In this document: positions 26,356-35,195 of the stretch, piece by piece
Layout: every line of letters begins with the position of its first letter
Position numbering within the stretch: position 1 is the stretch's first letter
The notes under the pieces: model-generated
What the model saw: only the letters and a program-made list of their open reading frames with translations
Database searches by the model: none
Told to the model about the DNA's origin: nothing
Program-made: the position numbers and the translations under genes
Source: Aquimarina atlantica
GTDB taxonomy: Bacteria; Bacteroidota; Bacteroidia; Flavobacteriales; Flavobacteriaceae
Direction of reading: 5' to 3'
DNA length: 64,000 nt
Assembly: GCF_000626715.1 (NCBI RefSeq)
Contig: NZ_AQRA01000003.1
Location: forward strand, 310,001 to 374,000

Positions 26356-27669
26356 ATGAATAAAATTAGGAGCCTTAAATGGGGAGTTGCGATTGCTGCT
26401 TATCAAACTGAAGGGGCTTATAATAAGGATGGAAAAGGTCTTTCTATTTGGGATACATTTACTCAAAAACCTTATAGAATCAAAGATCGTTCTAATGCTA
26501 AAATTGCAACAGATTTTTATCATAGATTCGAAGAGGATATCGATCTTGCCGTAGATATTGGATTACAGATATTTCGCTTTTCTGTTTCCTGGTCAAGGAT
26601 ATTTCCAAACGGTACAGGAGTAGCAAATCCAAAAGGAATTGAATTTTATAATAAGGTGATTAATTACTGTTTAAAAGTAGGAATAGAGCCTTGGATTACA
26701 ACATATCATTGGGATTTGCCTCAAAAATTGCAAGATAAAGGAGGTTGGACAAATCGAGACAGTATTAGTTGGTATGCAGCATATGTAACTATATTAAGAA
26801 ACCATTTTGCAGATCGGGTAAAGCATTGGATATTGATTAACGAAGGAATAGTATGTATGGGTGGAGGCTATTTTCTTGGAGTGCATGCTCCTGGTAAGAG
26901 AGGGATTCGTAATTTTATTTCGAGTACACATCATCTTTTATTGGCGCAAGCAGAAGGATTTAAAATTTTGAAGAAAAGAGAAGGCCTTCAGGTAGGTACA
27001 GCTATAAGTTGTACCAAAATTGAACCTTATAGAAATACGAATGCTGATCATAAGGCAGCCATTAGGATCGATACATTGATGAACCGCCTGTTTATAGAGC
27101 CACATTTGGGACTAGGGTATCCTGATAATGATTTTCCGGCCTTAAAACGCATTTCTAAATTTTATAAAAAAGGAGATATTGAAGCGCTAAAAGCTGATTT
27201 TGATTTTTGGGGGATTCAAACTTATGCAAGAGAAGTGGTTAAAGCAGCTTGGTATATCCCTTATCTTAGAGCAATTCAGGTTAAACCTGAAAAAAGGAAT
27301 GTAAAAACCTCGGTGATGGGGTGGGAAACATATCCAGAAGGAGTACAGTATTTTTTAGAAAGATTTGCTAAATACAGCCCTAAAAAAACACTTTGGCTTT
27401 CTGAATGTGGAGTGGCACTATCTAAGAATGAAGATGACCAGAAAAGGATAGAGTATTATCAAAAAGTGATCGAAGGAATGAAAACTGTATTGGATAAAAA
27501 CATAAACCTTAAAGGGATTTTACTCTGGACATTGATAGATAATTTTGAATGGGCAGAGGGGTATATTCCTAAATTTGGGATAATAAGTTTGGATAGAAAA
27601 ACTATGCATCGTAAAATGAAAATATCTGCACTCTGGTTAAAAAAATACCTATCAAATATAAAACTCTGA
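26356..27669 (+). CDS. Glycoside hydrolase family 1 (beta-glucosidase-like)
   Basis: A 437 aa cytoplasmic GH1 enzyme with no signal peptide. The N-terminal signature KWGVAIAAYQTEGAYNKDGKG, FSVSWSRIFP and TTYHWDLPQ are typical. The acid/base Glu163 sits in INEG rather than the usual NEP, and the nucleophile Glu350 in SECG rather than TENG; LIDNFEWAEGY is conserved. Both catalytic residues are present, so activity is expected, perhaps with altered specificity. It stands alone, and its 3' end overlaps the convergent Lrp gene by 18 bases. Confidence 0.9.
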   Translation: MNKIRSLKWGVAIAAYQTEGAYNKDGKGLSIWDTFTQKPYRIKDRSNAKIATDFYHRFEEDIDLAVDIGLQIFRFSVSWSRIFPNGTGVANPKGIEFYNKVINYCLKVGIEPWITTYHWDLPQKLQDKGGWTNRDSISWYAAYVTILRNHFADRVKHWILINEGIVCMGGGYFLGVHAPGKRGIRNFISSTHHLLLAQAEGFKILKKREGLQVGTAISCTKIEPYRNTNADHKAAIRIDTLMNRLFIEPHLGLGYPDNDFPALKRISKFYKKGDIEALKADFDFWGIQTYAREVVKAAWYIPYLRAIQVKPEKRNVKTSVMGWETYPEGVQYFLERFAKYSPKKTLWLSECGVALSKNEDDQKRIEYYQKVIEGMKTVLDKNINLKGILLWTLIDNFEWAEGYIPKFGIISLDRKTMHRKMKISALWLKKYLSNIKL

Positions 27670-28113
27670 TGTGTGCTTAATTTCCTTAAGAACAAAAGTG
27701 CTATTTAGTACACCAATATTTTCAATTTTTGAAAGTTTTGTTTTTACAAAATCATGATATTCTTCCAAACTTTTGGTGTGAATTTTTAAAACAAAATCTA
27801 CCTGCCCTGCCATATGATAGCATTCCTGTACTTCTTTCAAGTTTTGGATCTGCTTTTCGAATTTTTCTATAAAAGCTTCATTGTGATAGCGCATAGAAAC
27901 CTGACAAATTGTAGTGATAGCACGGTCAATTAATTTCTTATCTAAGATCGCAACATACTTTTTAATAAATCCTTGTTTTTCTAATCGCCGTATTCGTTCG
28001 TATACAGGAGAGGCAGTAATATTTAGGATTTTGGCAATTTCTTTTGCTGTTTTTTTAGAATCTTCCTGTAAAATTCTAAGGATCGTAATGTCGGTATGAT
28101 CTAATTGTTCCAT
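27652..28113 (-). CDS. Lrp/AsnC family transcriptional regulator
   Basis: A 153 aa regulator with an N-terminal winged helix-turn-helix (KTAKEIAKILNITASPVYER) and C-terminal RAM/AsnC ligand domain (CYHMAGQVDFVLKIHTKSLEEYH). Family members respond to amino acids. It is divergent from the threonine dehydrogenase-kbl pair 191 bases away, so it is a good candidate to control threonine catabolism there. Its last 18 bases overlap the end of the convergent GH1 gene. Confidence 0.93.
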   Translation of the reverse strand: MEQLDHTDITILRILQEDSKKTAKEIAKILNITASPVYERIRRLEKQGFIKKYVAILDKKLIDRAITTICQVSMRYHNEAFIEKFEKQIQNLKEVQECYHMAGQVDFVLKIHTKSLEEYHDFVKTKLSKIENIGVLNSTFVLKEIKHTSEFYI

Positions 28114-28304
28114 TTTAATTCAAAAAAAAATTACTTCAAAAATAGATATTAAGCTTATGTTATAGTAAATATAGCTGAAATTAATGTAGTATTTAGTAAT
28201 TATTGCTTAATTATTTAATGATCATGGCAGGAAACGTTACATTTTGTACTTTGCCAAGTAAATAACACTGTTAGGTAATTAAATTTTAAAGGAAAATAGA
28301 AGAT

Positions 28305-29279
28305 ATGGAAACGATTGTTTTGGTAATAGGAGCGAATGGTCAATTAGGATCTGTATTAACAGAATCTCTTAAACAAAAATTTGGAAGCTCTAATGTAATT
28401 GCCTCTGATTTAAGACCTAGAGAAGGATATGAAGGTTCTTTTGAAATAATCGATGCAACAGATATTAATAGAATAGAAGAGGTAGTTGTTCGGTATAACG
28501 TTACTCAAATATATCACCTTGCAGCAATTCTTTCTGCCAAAGGAGAAGAAACTCCTTTAAGAACATGGGATATTAATATGAAAACTTTGTTTAATGTACT
28601 CGAAGTTTCTAGGCAACATAATATCGACAGAGTGTTTTTTCCAAGCTCTATTGCCGTTTTTGGCGAAGGAGCGCCCTTAGAGCACACCCCAAACAATGCT
28701 TGTCTGGATCCTGCCACTGTATATGGGATTAGCAAAGCAGCAGGAGAGAATTGGGCACAATATTATTTTCTAAGATACGGACTCGATGTTAGATCGATTC
28801 GCTATCCAGGAGTGATTGGATATCAATCATTACCAGGAGGAGGTACTACAGACTATGCAGTAGATATCTATCACAAAGCAGTTTTAGGAGAAGAGTTTAG
28901 TTGTTTTTTAGAAGAAGATGCTACCTTGCCTATGATCTTTATGCAAGATGCCATACGTGCAACTTTAGAATTAATGGATGCACCTAAAGAAGATATCAAT
29001 ATAAGAACTTCATATAATATTGCAGGAATTAGCTTTTCTCCTGCAGAAGTAGCGGCAGAAATTCGTACATTATATCCTAATTTTAAAATCAAATACGATC
29101 CTGATTTTAGACAAGAAATTGCTGCGCGATGGCCTAAATCTATAGACGATTCTGCTGCAAGTAAAGATTGGGGATGGAAACCAGAATTTGATCTTGAGTC
29201 GATCACAAATACAATGATTCAAAAACTGAAAGAAAAATATAAAACAGGATCAAAGAATCAGGCAACTTTAATGCTTTGA
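28305..29279 (+). CDS. SDR-type (epimerase-like) L-threonine 3-dehydrogenase
   Basis: A 324 aa extended short-chain dehydrogenase. NAD motif GANGQLG lies near the N-terminus and the catalytic pair is Y140-x3-K144 (VYGISKAAGE). The combination with kbl next door identifies it as the metal-independent, UDP-glucose-epimerase-like threonine dehydrogenase that oxidises threonine to 2-amino-3-oxobutyrate. Annotation as a generic NAD-dependent epimerase would be the alternative. It is divergent from an Lrp family regulator. Confidence 0.85.
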   Translation: METIVLVIGANGQLGSVLTESLKQKFGSSNVIASDLRPREGYEGSFEIIDATDINRIEEVVVRYNVTQIYHLAAILSAKGEETPLRTWDINMKTLFNVLEVSRQHNIDRVFFPSSIAVFGEGAPLEHTPNNACLDPATVYGISKAAGENWAQYYFLRYGLDVRSIRYPGVIGYQSLPGGGTTDYAVDIYHKAVLGEEFSCFLEEDATLPMIFMQDAIRATLELMDAPKEDINIRTSYNIAGISFSPAEVAAEIRTLYPNFKIKYDPDFRQEIAARWPKSIDDSAASKDWGWKPEFDLESITNTMIQKLKEKYKTGSKNQATLML

Positions 29280-29335
29280 TGTTTACATCTTTGTATGAAA
29301 TGAAATATAACAATAAAGAATAAATACCAAGTAAC

Positions 29336-30523
29336 ATGTTTTCAAATATAAAAGACGATTTGCAAAAAGAGCTGGATGAGATTATATCGGCAGGATTGTA
29401 TAAATCCGAAAGAATAATTACTACTCCGCAAGGAGCCAGTATAGACACAACAAATACTAAAGATGTATTAAATTTTTGTGCAAATAATTATTTAGGCCTT
29501 TCATCACATCCTGATGTAATTGAAGCAGGTAAGAAAGCTATAGATTCTCATGGGTATGGATTATCATCTGTGAGATTTATTTGCGGAACTCAAGATATTC
29601 ATAAGGAATTAGAGCGTAAGACTGCCGAATTTTTAGGAATGGAAGATTGCATTTTATATGCAGCCGCTTTTGATGCTAACGGAGGAGTATTTGAACCTAT
29701 TCTTGGGCCAGAAGATGCGATTATTTCTGATGCATTAAACCATGCCTCTATTATTGATGGGGTTAGACTATGTAAAGCGAAACGCTTTAGATACGAACAT
29801 AATAATATGGTAGACCTCGAAAAGCAATTAAAATCGGCAGAAGGATCAAGACGTATACTGATCGTGACCGATGGTTCCTTTTCTATGGATGGTACAATTG
29901 CACAATTAGATAAAATTTGCGATCTGGCAGATCAATATGAAGCTATGGTTATGATAGACGAATGTCATTCTACAGGTTTTTTAGGAAAAACAGGCCGCGG
30001 GACACATGAGTATCGAGATGTAATGGGGCGTATAGATATTATTACAGGAACCTATGGTAAAGCACTAGGTGGTGCTTCTGGTGGATTTACTGCTGCAAGA
30101 AAAGAAATTGTAGAAATGCTAAGACAACGATCGAGACCCTACTTGTTCTCTAATACAGTAGCACCATCAATTGTAGGAGCATCGATAAAAGTATTAGATT
30201 TGTTAAGCACTTCTACAGCATTGCGAGATAAACTAGAAGAAAATACAAAATATTTCAGATCAGAAATGACTGCAGCTGGATTTGATATCATCCCGGGAGA
30301 TCATCCTATCGTTCCCGTAATGTTATATGAAGCAAAACTTGCACAAGAATTTGCCGCTAAATTACTCGAAGAAGGAATTTATGTTATAGGATTTTTCTAT
30401 CCGGTTGTACCTAAGGGGAAAGCAAGAATTAGAGTGCAATTATCGGCTGCTCATGATCGCAATCACTTAGAAAAAGCTGTAAAAGCATTCACTAAAGTGG
30501 GTAAAGAACTGAATGTGATATAA
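29336..30523 (+). CDS. kbl: Glycine C-acetyltransferase (2-amino-3-ketobutyrate CoA ligase)
   Basis: A 395 aa PLP enzyme of the alpha-oxoamine synthase family. It cleaves 2-amino-3-oxobutyrate with CoA to glycine and acetyl-Co[14 protein letters not shown], the [10 protein letters not shown] motif and PLP lysine K242 in GTYGKALGG are visible. It follows the threonine dehydrogenase by 56 bases, so the pair converts threonine to glycine and acetyl-CoA. A 12-base palindrome, ACAAACGTTTGT, lies just after the stop (30526-30537); no clear terminator was found. Confidence 0.93.
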   Translation: MFSNIKDDLQKELDEIISAGLYKSERIITTPQGASIDTTNTKDVLNFCANNYLGLSSHPDVIEAGKKAIDSHGYGLSSVRFICGTQDIHKELERKTAEFLGMEDCILYAAAFDANGGVFEPILGPEDAIISDALNHASIIDGVRLCKAKRFRYEHNNMVDLEKQLKSAEGSRRILIVTDGSFSMDGTIAQLDKICDLADQYEAMVMIDECHSTGFLGKTGRGTHEYRDVMGRIDIITGTYGKALGGASGGFTAARKEIVEMLRQRSRPYLFSNTVAPSIVGASIKVLDLLSTSTALRDKLEENTKYFRSEMTAAGFDIIPGDHPIVPVMLYEAKLAQEFAAKLLEEGIYVIGFFYPVVPKGKARIRVQLSAAHDRNHLEKAVKAFTKVGKELNVI

Positions 30524-30665
30524 ATACAAACGTTTGTTAGTGGTTTAAAAAGTAGAAGATTCATAGAATACATAGCATTTTGTTTAAAATTTTTCATTAA
30601 TATCTATTAAAACATTAGGATTTGATGATAATACTCTGGGGATTATGAAAAATATCAAAATTTAT

Positions 30666-30695
30666 TTTGAATCGTAATAGTTTTAGCTAATTTAG
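30666..30695 (+). promoter_or_regulatory. Putative promoter of the aromatic amino acid operon leader
   Basis: TTTG (30666-30669), 18-base spacer, TAATTTAG (30688-30695), one mismatch to TAnnTTTG. The predicted transcript start near 30700 is just ahead of the leader peptide ATG at 30717. The region 30524-30665 upstream shows nothing further apart from the palindrome at 30526. Confidence 0.4.
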
Positions 30696-30716
30696 CAACG
30701 TAATAATGATACAATA

Positions 30717-30794
30717 ATGAGCAATTTATTTACTTGGAACGGATTCTATTTTTTCTTCTTTTATTTTAAAAGCAAGATTGGGATCGCTATGTAA
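30717..30794 (+). CDS. Phe/Tyr-rich leader peptide of the aromatic operon
   Basis: A 25-codon ORF: MSNLFTWNG, then FYFFFFYF, then KSKIGIAM and TAA. Seven Phe, two Tyr and one Trp make up 40% of it, with eight aromatic codons in a row. It lies upstream of pheA, an aminotransferase, tyrA and DAHP synthase/chorismate mutase, exactly where an attenuation leader is expected, and is followed by a terminator hairpin. Its last codons (30777-30784) can pair with the left arm of that terminator. The peptide is inferred to act only by ribosome stalling when charged Phe- or Tyr-tRNA is scarce. Confidence 0.85.
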   Translation: MSNLFTWNGFYFFFFYFKSKIGIAM

Positions 30795-30851
30795 ATAAAT
30801 CAGCAAAATTTATAAAACTAGAATCCCGATGAAAAATCGGGATTTTTTTTT
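30777..30851 (+). promoter_or_regulatory. Transcription attenuator: antiterminator and terminator
   Basis: Terminator: AATCCCGAT (30822-30830) pairs with ATCGGGATT (30836-30844) around GAAAA and runs into nine T residues (30843-30851). Antiterminator: ATTGGGAT (30777-30784), inside the leader ORF near its end, can pair with ATCCCGAT (30823-30830) through eight base pairs with one G-U. A ribosome stalled at the aromatic run leaves 30777-30784 free and permits antitermination; one reaching the stop at 30792 covers it and the terminator forms. The terminator is 108 bases before pheA. Confidence 0.82.
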
Positions 30852-30958
30852 GCAATAAAATTAATATATGAAATGAACCATAATAACCCGGTTAATACTA
30901 ACCAAAATGATTATTGGCGAATTTCATCTGACGGATAAAAGCAAAATAAAATAAACAG

Positions 30959-31789
30959 ATGAAACAAAAGGTTGCTATACAAGGAATAAAAGGCTCATAT
31001 CATCACGGTGTTGCTCAAGCATATTTTGGTGAAGATATAGACGTAAATGAATGCATGTCTTTTCAGGAAGTAGTGCATAGTCTAGAACATAATAAAAGTA
31101 CAGATGCAGTAATGGCGATCGAAAACTCTATTGCAGGTTCTATTATTCCAAATTATGCTTATATAGATGAGCATGATCTTACGATTAGAGGAGAATATTT
31201 TTTACCTATTCATCACTGTTTAATGGCTTTAGAGGGACAAGAGATTTCAGATGTTAAAGAGGTGTACTCTCATCCAATGGCTTTGCTACAATGTAAAGAG
31301 TTTTTTAGAGGACAACCACACATCAAATTGATAGAGGATGCAGACACAGCAGATGTTGCTAAGAGAATTCATGAGCAGCAATTAGAAGGAGTTGCTGCCG
31401 TAGCAGGAGAAACCGCTGCAAATATTTATCAATTAAATATTTTAGCCAAAGAGATTCAAACTATAAAATCAAATAGTACCCGATTTTTTATTTTAAACAC
31501 GGCAGAAGGATCTAAGTCAGAAAAGAGAGATATCAATAAAGCATCTTTAAAGTTTCTAACAGATCATAAAAAAGGAAGTTTGGCTACAGTGCTTAATGTA
31601 ATGAGTGATTGTGGATTGAATTTAACCAAAATCCAATCATTACCTATTATTAGTATGCCCTGGAAATACTCCTTTTTTGTGGATGTAACTTTTACAGATT
31701 ATGATGATTATGCTAAAGCAATGTCTATCCTAAAAATTATGGCATTAGAACTAAAAGTATTGGGTGAATATAAAAATCAAAATGGATGA
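30959..31789 (+). CDS. pheA: Prephenate dehydratase
   Basis: A 276 aa monofunctional prephenate dehydratase with C-terminal ACT domain, making phenylpyruvate from prephenate. The catalytic region includes ENSIAGSI and NSTRFFIL. The ACT domain (about 190-276) starts with SLATVLNVMSDCGLNLTKI. The Phe-binding ESRP motif is changed to QSLP at 226-229. It is the first structural gene behind the Phe/Tyr attenuator and overlaps the next gene by 4 bases (ATGA). Confidence 0.93.
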   Translation: MKQKVAIQGIKGSYHHGVAQAYFGEDIDVNECMSFQEVVHSLEHNKSTDAVMAIENSIAGSIIPNYAYIDEHDLTIRGEYFLPIHHCLMALEGQEISDVKEVYSHPMALLQCKEFFRGQPHIKLIEDADTADVAKRIHEQQLEGVAAVAGETAANIYQLNILAKEIQTIKSNSTRFFILNTAEGSKSEKRDINKASLKFLTDHKKGSLATVLNVMSDCGLNLTKIQSLPIISMPWKYSFFVDVTFTDYDDYAKAMSILKIMALELKVLGEYKNQNG

Positions 31790-32985
31790 GCATTCAAACA
31801 GCAAAAAGATTAGAAACAGTAGAAGAGTACTATTTCTCCAAAAAATTAAGAGAAGTTAGAGAACTCGTCGCTTCAGGAAAACCAGTTTTAAATATGGCTA
31901 TTGGTAGCCCGGATCTGGATCCACCAAAAGAAGTGGTGCAAGCCATTCAGGAAGCAGTACTCGTAGATGGGGCTCATAAATATCAAAGCTATCAAGGCTT
32001 GCCAGAATTACGAGAAGCCATTGCAGATTTTTATAGTACTAAATACCAGGTTTCCTTAAACCCAAAAGATGAAATCTTACCGCTAATGGGGTCTAAAGAA
32101 GGAATCATGCATATTTCTCTAGCTTACCTCAATGAAGGAGATGAAGTATTGGTCCCTAATCCAGGATATCCCACATATAGTGCAGTAACTAATTTGGTAG
32201 GCGCAAAGCCAATTTTTTATGATTTGGTTGAAAATAATGGATGGGAACCCGATTTTCATAGCCTTTCAAAAAAAGATTTGAGTAAAGTCAAAATCATGTG
32301 GGTGAATTACCCAAATATGCCAACAGGGGCTTCTGGTAATGTTGAATTATTTAAAAAAATGATTGATTTTGCTAAAAAACATAGCATTCTATTGGTGAAA
32401 GATAACCCATACAGTTTTATTTTAAATGATAGCCCTACGAGTATTTTATCGATAGAAGGGGCAAAAGAAGTAGCACTGGAGTTAAATTCTTTAAGCAAAA
32501 CTTTTAATATGGCTGGATGGCGCGTGGGAATGGTTAGTGGTAGTTCTGATAAAATCGAGGCAATTTTAAAAGTAAAAAGCAATATGGATAGTGGTATGTT
32601 TCAGGGAATTCAAAGAGGAGCTATCGCAGCATTACGCATTTCTAATGGTTGGTATGACAAAATGAATGCAATCTATAAGGAAAGAAGAACCTTGATCTGG
32701 GAATTGGTAGATCTTTTAGGATGTAGTTATGATAAAACCGCAAAAGGAATGTTTGTCTGGGCTAAGCTGCCAGAAGGAACAGATGCAGTAAAATTTATAG
32801 ATACGATCTTATATGAGAATGATATTTTCATCGCTCCAGGTGATATTTTCGGAAGTAATGGAAAAGGATATATACGTTTTTCACTTTGTGTAACCAAAGA
32901 GAATATTAAAGAGGCTATTGGAAGGCTTGATAAAACAGAACTATCATTGACGACAAAAGATATGATCAATCAAAATTGTAACTAG
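31786..32985 (+). CDS. PLP-dependent aminotransferase, probably aromatic
   Basis: A 399 aa class I/II aminotransferase. PLP lysine K238 lies in LNSLSKTFNMAGWRVG, with NYPNMPTGA ahead of it. Placed between pheA and tyrA with a 4-base overlap, it most likely transaminates phenylpyruvate and hydroxyphenylpyruvate (or prephenate) to the amino acids. Substrate specificity cannot be read from the sequence, and LL-diaminopimelate-type aminotransferases look similar. Confidence 0.85.
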   Translation: MSIQTAKRLETVEEYYFSKKLREVRELVASGKPVLNMAIGSPDLDPPKEVVQAIQEAVLVDGAHKYQSYQGLPELREAIADFYSTKYQVSLNPKDEILPLMGSKEGIMHISLAYLNEGDEVLVPNPGYPTYSAVTNLVGAKPIFYDLVENNGWEPDFHSLSKKDLSKVKIMWVNYPNMPTGASGNVELFKKMIDFAKKHSILLVKDNPYSFILNDSPTSILSIEGAKEVALELNSLSKTFNMAGWRVGMVSGSSDKIEAILKVKSNMDSGMFQGIQRGAIAALRISNGWYDKMNAIYKERRTLIWELVDLLGCSYDKTAKGMFVWAKLPEGTDAVKFIDTILYENDIFIAPGDIFGSNGKGYIRFSLCVTKENIKEAIGRLDKTELSLTTKDMINQNCN

Positions 32986-33834
32986 ATGAATGTATTTGTA
33001 GTAGGGGTAGGTCTAATCGGAGGTTCTTTTGCCATAGATATTAAAGCTGCTTTTAATGAAGCTAAGATTTATGGTGTGGATAGAAGTGAAGATAATCTTG
33101 AGGAAGCATTATCACTTGGTTTGATTGATTATATATCTAATTTGGATGAGTTGGATAAAGCAGATGTAGTTATAATTGCTATACCAGTAGATGCAACCGT
33201 AGAGATATTACCCACTATTTTAGATAAAATAGATGATAATTGTTTAGTTTTTGATGCTGGTTCGACCAAGAAGAAATTATGTAGTACTGTGGAACATCAT
33301 GACAAAAGAAGAAATTATTTGGCAGTACATCCAATTGCAGGTACAGAGTTTTCTGGGCCACAAGCGGCAATTGCAAATTTATATAGAGGAAAAACGAATA
33401 TTATTTGTGAGGTAGAAAAAACAGCATTCAAATTACAAGAAAAAGGGATGGAGATTTTTTCTAGATTAGGCATGCGAATTCGTTATATGGATCCCTCGTC
33501 ACATGATAAACATATTGCTTATGTTTCACACTTATCTCACATTAGTTCTTTTATGCTGGGTAAAACCGTAATCGAGAAAGAGAAAAACGAAAGAGATATT
33601 TTTGATATGGCCGGTAGTGGTTTTGCTTCTACTGTTAGATTAGCAAAAAGTTCTCCAGCTATGTGGGCACCAATTTTTAAGCATAATAAAGAAAATATAA
33701 TAGAAACATTAGAAGAATATATTGCTAATCTTGCTCAATTTAAAGAATTGATTGAAAACGATGATTTTTTAGCAGTATATAGAGAAATGGAAGATACAAA
33801 TCATATAAAAACAATTTTAAAAGGAATTGCTTAA
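32986..33834 (+). CDS. tyrA: Prephenate dehydrogenase
   Basis: A 282 aa NAD(P)-dependent enzyme converting prephenate to 4-hydroxyphenylpyruvate. The Rossmann motif GVGLIGGSFA is at the N-terminus and the catalytic-site segment AVHPIAGTEFSGP follows. There is no ACT or chorismate mutase domain; the mutase is fused to the following DAHP synthase. It starts immediately after the aminotransferase stop, consistent with a tight operon. Confidence 0.92.
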   Translation: MNVFVVGVGLIGGSFAIDIKAAFNEAKIYGVDRSEDNLEEALSLGLIDYISNLDELDKADVVIIAIPVDATVEILPTILDKIDDNCLVFDAGSTKKKLCSTVEHHDKRRNYLAVHPIAGTEFSGPQAAIANLYRGKTNIICEVEKTAFKLQEKGMEIFSRLGMRIRYMDPSSHDKHIAYVSHLSHISSFMLGKTVIEKEKNERDIFDMAGSGFASTVRLAKSSPAMWAPIFKHNKENIIETLEEYIANLAQFKELIENDDFLAVYREMEDTNHIKTILKGIA

Positions 33835-33881
33835 GCTATAGAACCAATACAAACTTTAATAAATAAGAATAAAAAATAAAA

Positions 33882-34964
33882 ATGGAGAATAAAAAAGAAC
33901 TTAGAAACTGGTTAGATGATTACAATCTGGATCATCCATTGGTAATCGGAGGGCCTTGCAGTGCAGAAACAGAAGACCAGGTAGTAAAAATAGCACATCA
34001 ACTTAAAGATTCTGATGCCACAGTATTGCGTGCAGGAATCTGGAAACCAAGAACAAGACCCGGAAATTTTGAAGGAGTAGGAGCTTTGGGATTAAAGTGG
34101 TTGCAAAGAGCTAAAGAAGAAACCGGGATGAAGATTGCTACAGAAGTAGCAAGTCCGCATCACGTAGAATTAGCTTTAGAACATGGAGTTGATGTTTTAT
34201 GGATAGGAGCAAGAAGTACAGTATCTCCTTTTATTGTTCAGGATATTGCAGATGCCTGTAAAGGAATCGATAATCCAGTCTTAATAAAAAATCCAATTAA
34301 CCCAGATTTATCTCTTTGGTTAGGTGCTGTAGAACGTTTTTATACTGCAGATGTTAAGAATTTGGGAGTGATTCATAGAGGGTTTTCCACCTATGAGAAA
34401 ACAAAATACCGTAATATCCCAGAGTGGCAGATTCCTATCGATTTACAAAACCGTTTCCCAGATTTGCCCTTGATCTTAGACCCTTCTCACATTGCAGGAA
34501 GAAGAGATTTAATTTTTGACCTGTCCCAAACAGCTTTGGATCTTAATTTTGATGGACTTATTGTAGAAACACATTACGATCCTGATAATGCATGGAGTGA
34601 TGCTAAACAACAAATTACACCAGAAACATTGATTCAATATATGAAAGATTTAAAAATTCGTAAAGAAATTGGAGAAGATGAAGCGTATCAAAAAGCACTT
34701 AGTGAATTACGTGCCAAGATTGATATAGCAGATAATCAATTGTTAGAAGTTTTATCAAAGAGAATGAAAATTTCTGATGATATAGGAAAAGTAAAAGCCA
34801 AGCAAAATGTAGCTATTTTACAATCTAAACGATGGAATGAAATACTAGGAAGAATGATTCTTGAAGGAGAAGAAAATGGATTGAGTGAAGAATTTATACT
34901 TCGTATTTATAAAGCAATTCACCAGGAATCAATAAATCATCAGAAAAAAGTGGCAAGAGGATAA
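33882..34964 (+). CDS. Bifunctional DAHP synthase / chorismate mutase (AroQ)
   Basis: A 360 aa fusion. Residues about 1-265 are type I-beta DAHP synthase (IGGPCSAETED, RAGIWKPRTRPGNFEG, VIHRGFSTYEKTKYRN, LILDPSHIAGRR), the first step of the shikimate pathway. Residues about 270-360 are an AroQ chorismate mutase helix bundle (ELRAKIDIADNQLLEVLSKRM, IGKVKAKQNV). The mutase supplies prephenate to PheA and TyrA encoded upstream and may also confer feedback sensitivity, as in related fusions. It ends the attenuator-controlled operon and a terminator follows. Confidence 0.94.
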   Translation: MENKKELRNWLDDYNLDHPLVIGGPCSAETEDQVVKIAHQLKDSDATVLRAGIWKPRTRPGNFEGVGALGLKWLQRAKEETGMKIATEVASPHHVELALEHGVDVLWIGARSTVSPFIVQDIADACKGIDNPVLIKNPINPDLSLWLGAVERFYTADVKNLGVIHRGFSTYEKTKYRNIPEWQIPIDLQNRFPDLPLILDPSHIAGRRDLIFDLSQTALDLNFDGLIVETHYDPDNAWSDAKQQITPETLIQYMKDLKIRKEIGEDEAYQKALSELRAKIDIADNQLLEVLSKRMKISDDIGKVKAKQNVAILQSKRWNEILGRMILEGEENGLSEEFILRIYKAIHQESINHQKKVARG

Positions 34965-34969
34965 TATAA

Positions 34970-35008
34970 AAAACCCATTCGCTATGATTTATTACGAGTG
35001 GGTTTTAT
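34970..35008 (+). terminator. Terminator of the aromatic amino acid operon
   Basis: A 12-bp stem, AAAACCCATTCG (34970-34981) with CGAGTGGGTTTT (34995-35006), one G-U pair and a 13-base loop. The T run is short and forms part of the stem, so it may function in both directions. Confidence 0.75.
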
Positions 35009-35195
35009 GTTTTCTTTTAAATAATATACTTAGTGTATTGCGATTAGATTTTGTCATTAAAAAAATTAATTAGATATAATACATTAGAAAAGAACAATAA
35101 TTGTATAAAGAAATTTCTTTGTAGAGTTTTATGTTTTTTTAATTAAGAAAAGAAATAGGCCTTCTAAAAATATTAATATTTGCATCTTTGTATTT

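Noticed and set aside
28871..29206. 111-codon minus-strand frame inside the threonine dehydrogenase gene
   Set aside because: No motif, no regulatory signal, and fully inside a well-supported gene.
30526..30537. 12-base palindrome ACAAACGTTTGT after kbl
   Set aside because: Could be an operator, but it lies directly after a stop codon and 140 bases before the promoter of the next operon; no further support.
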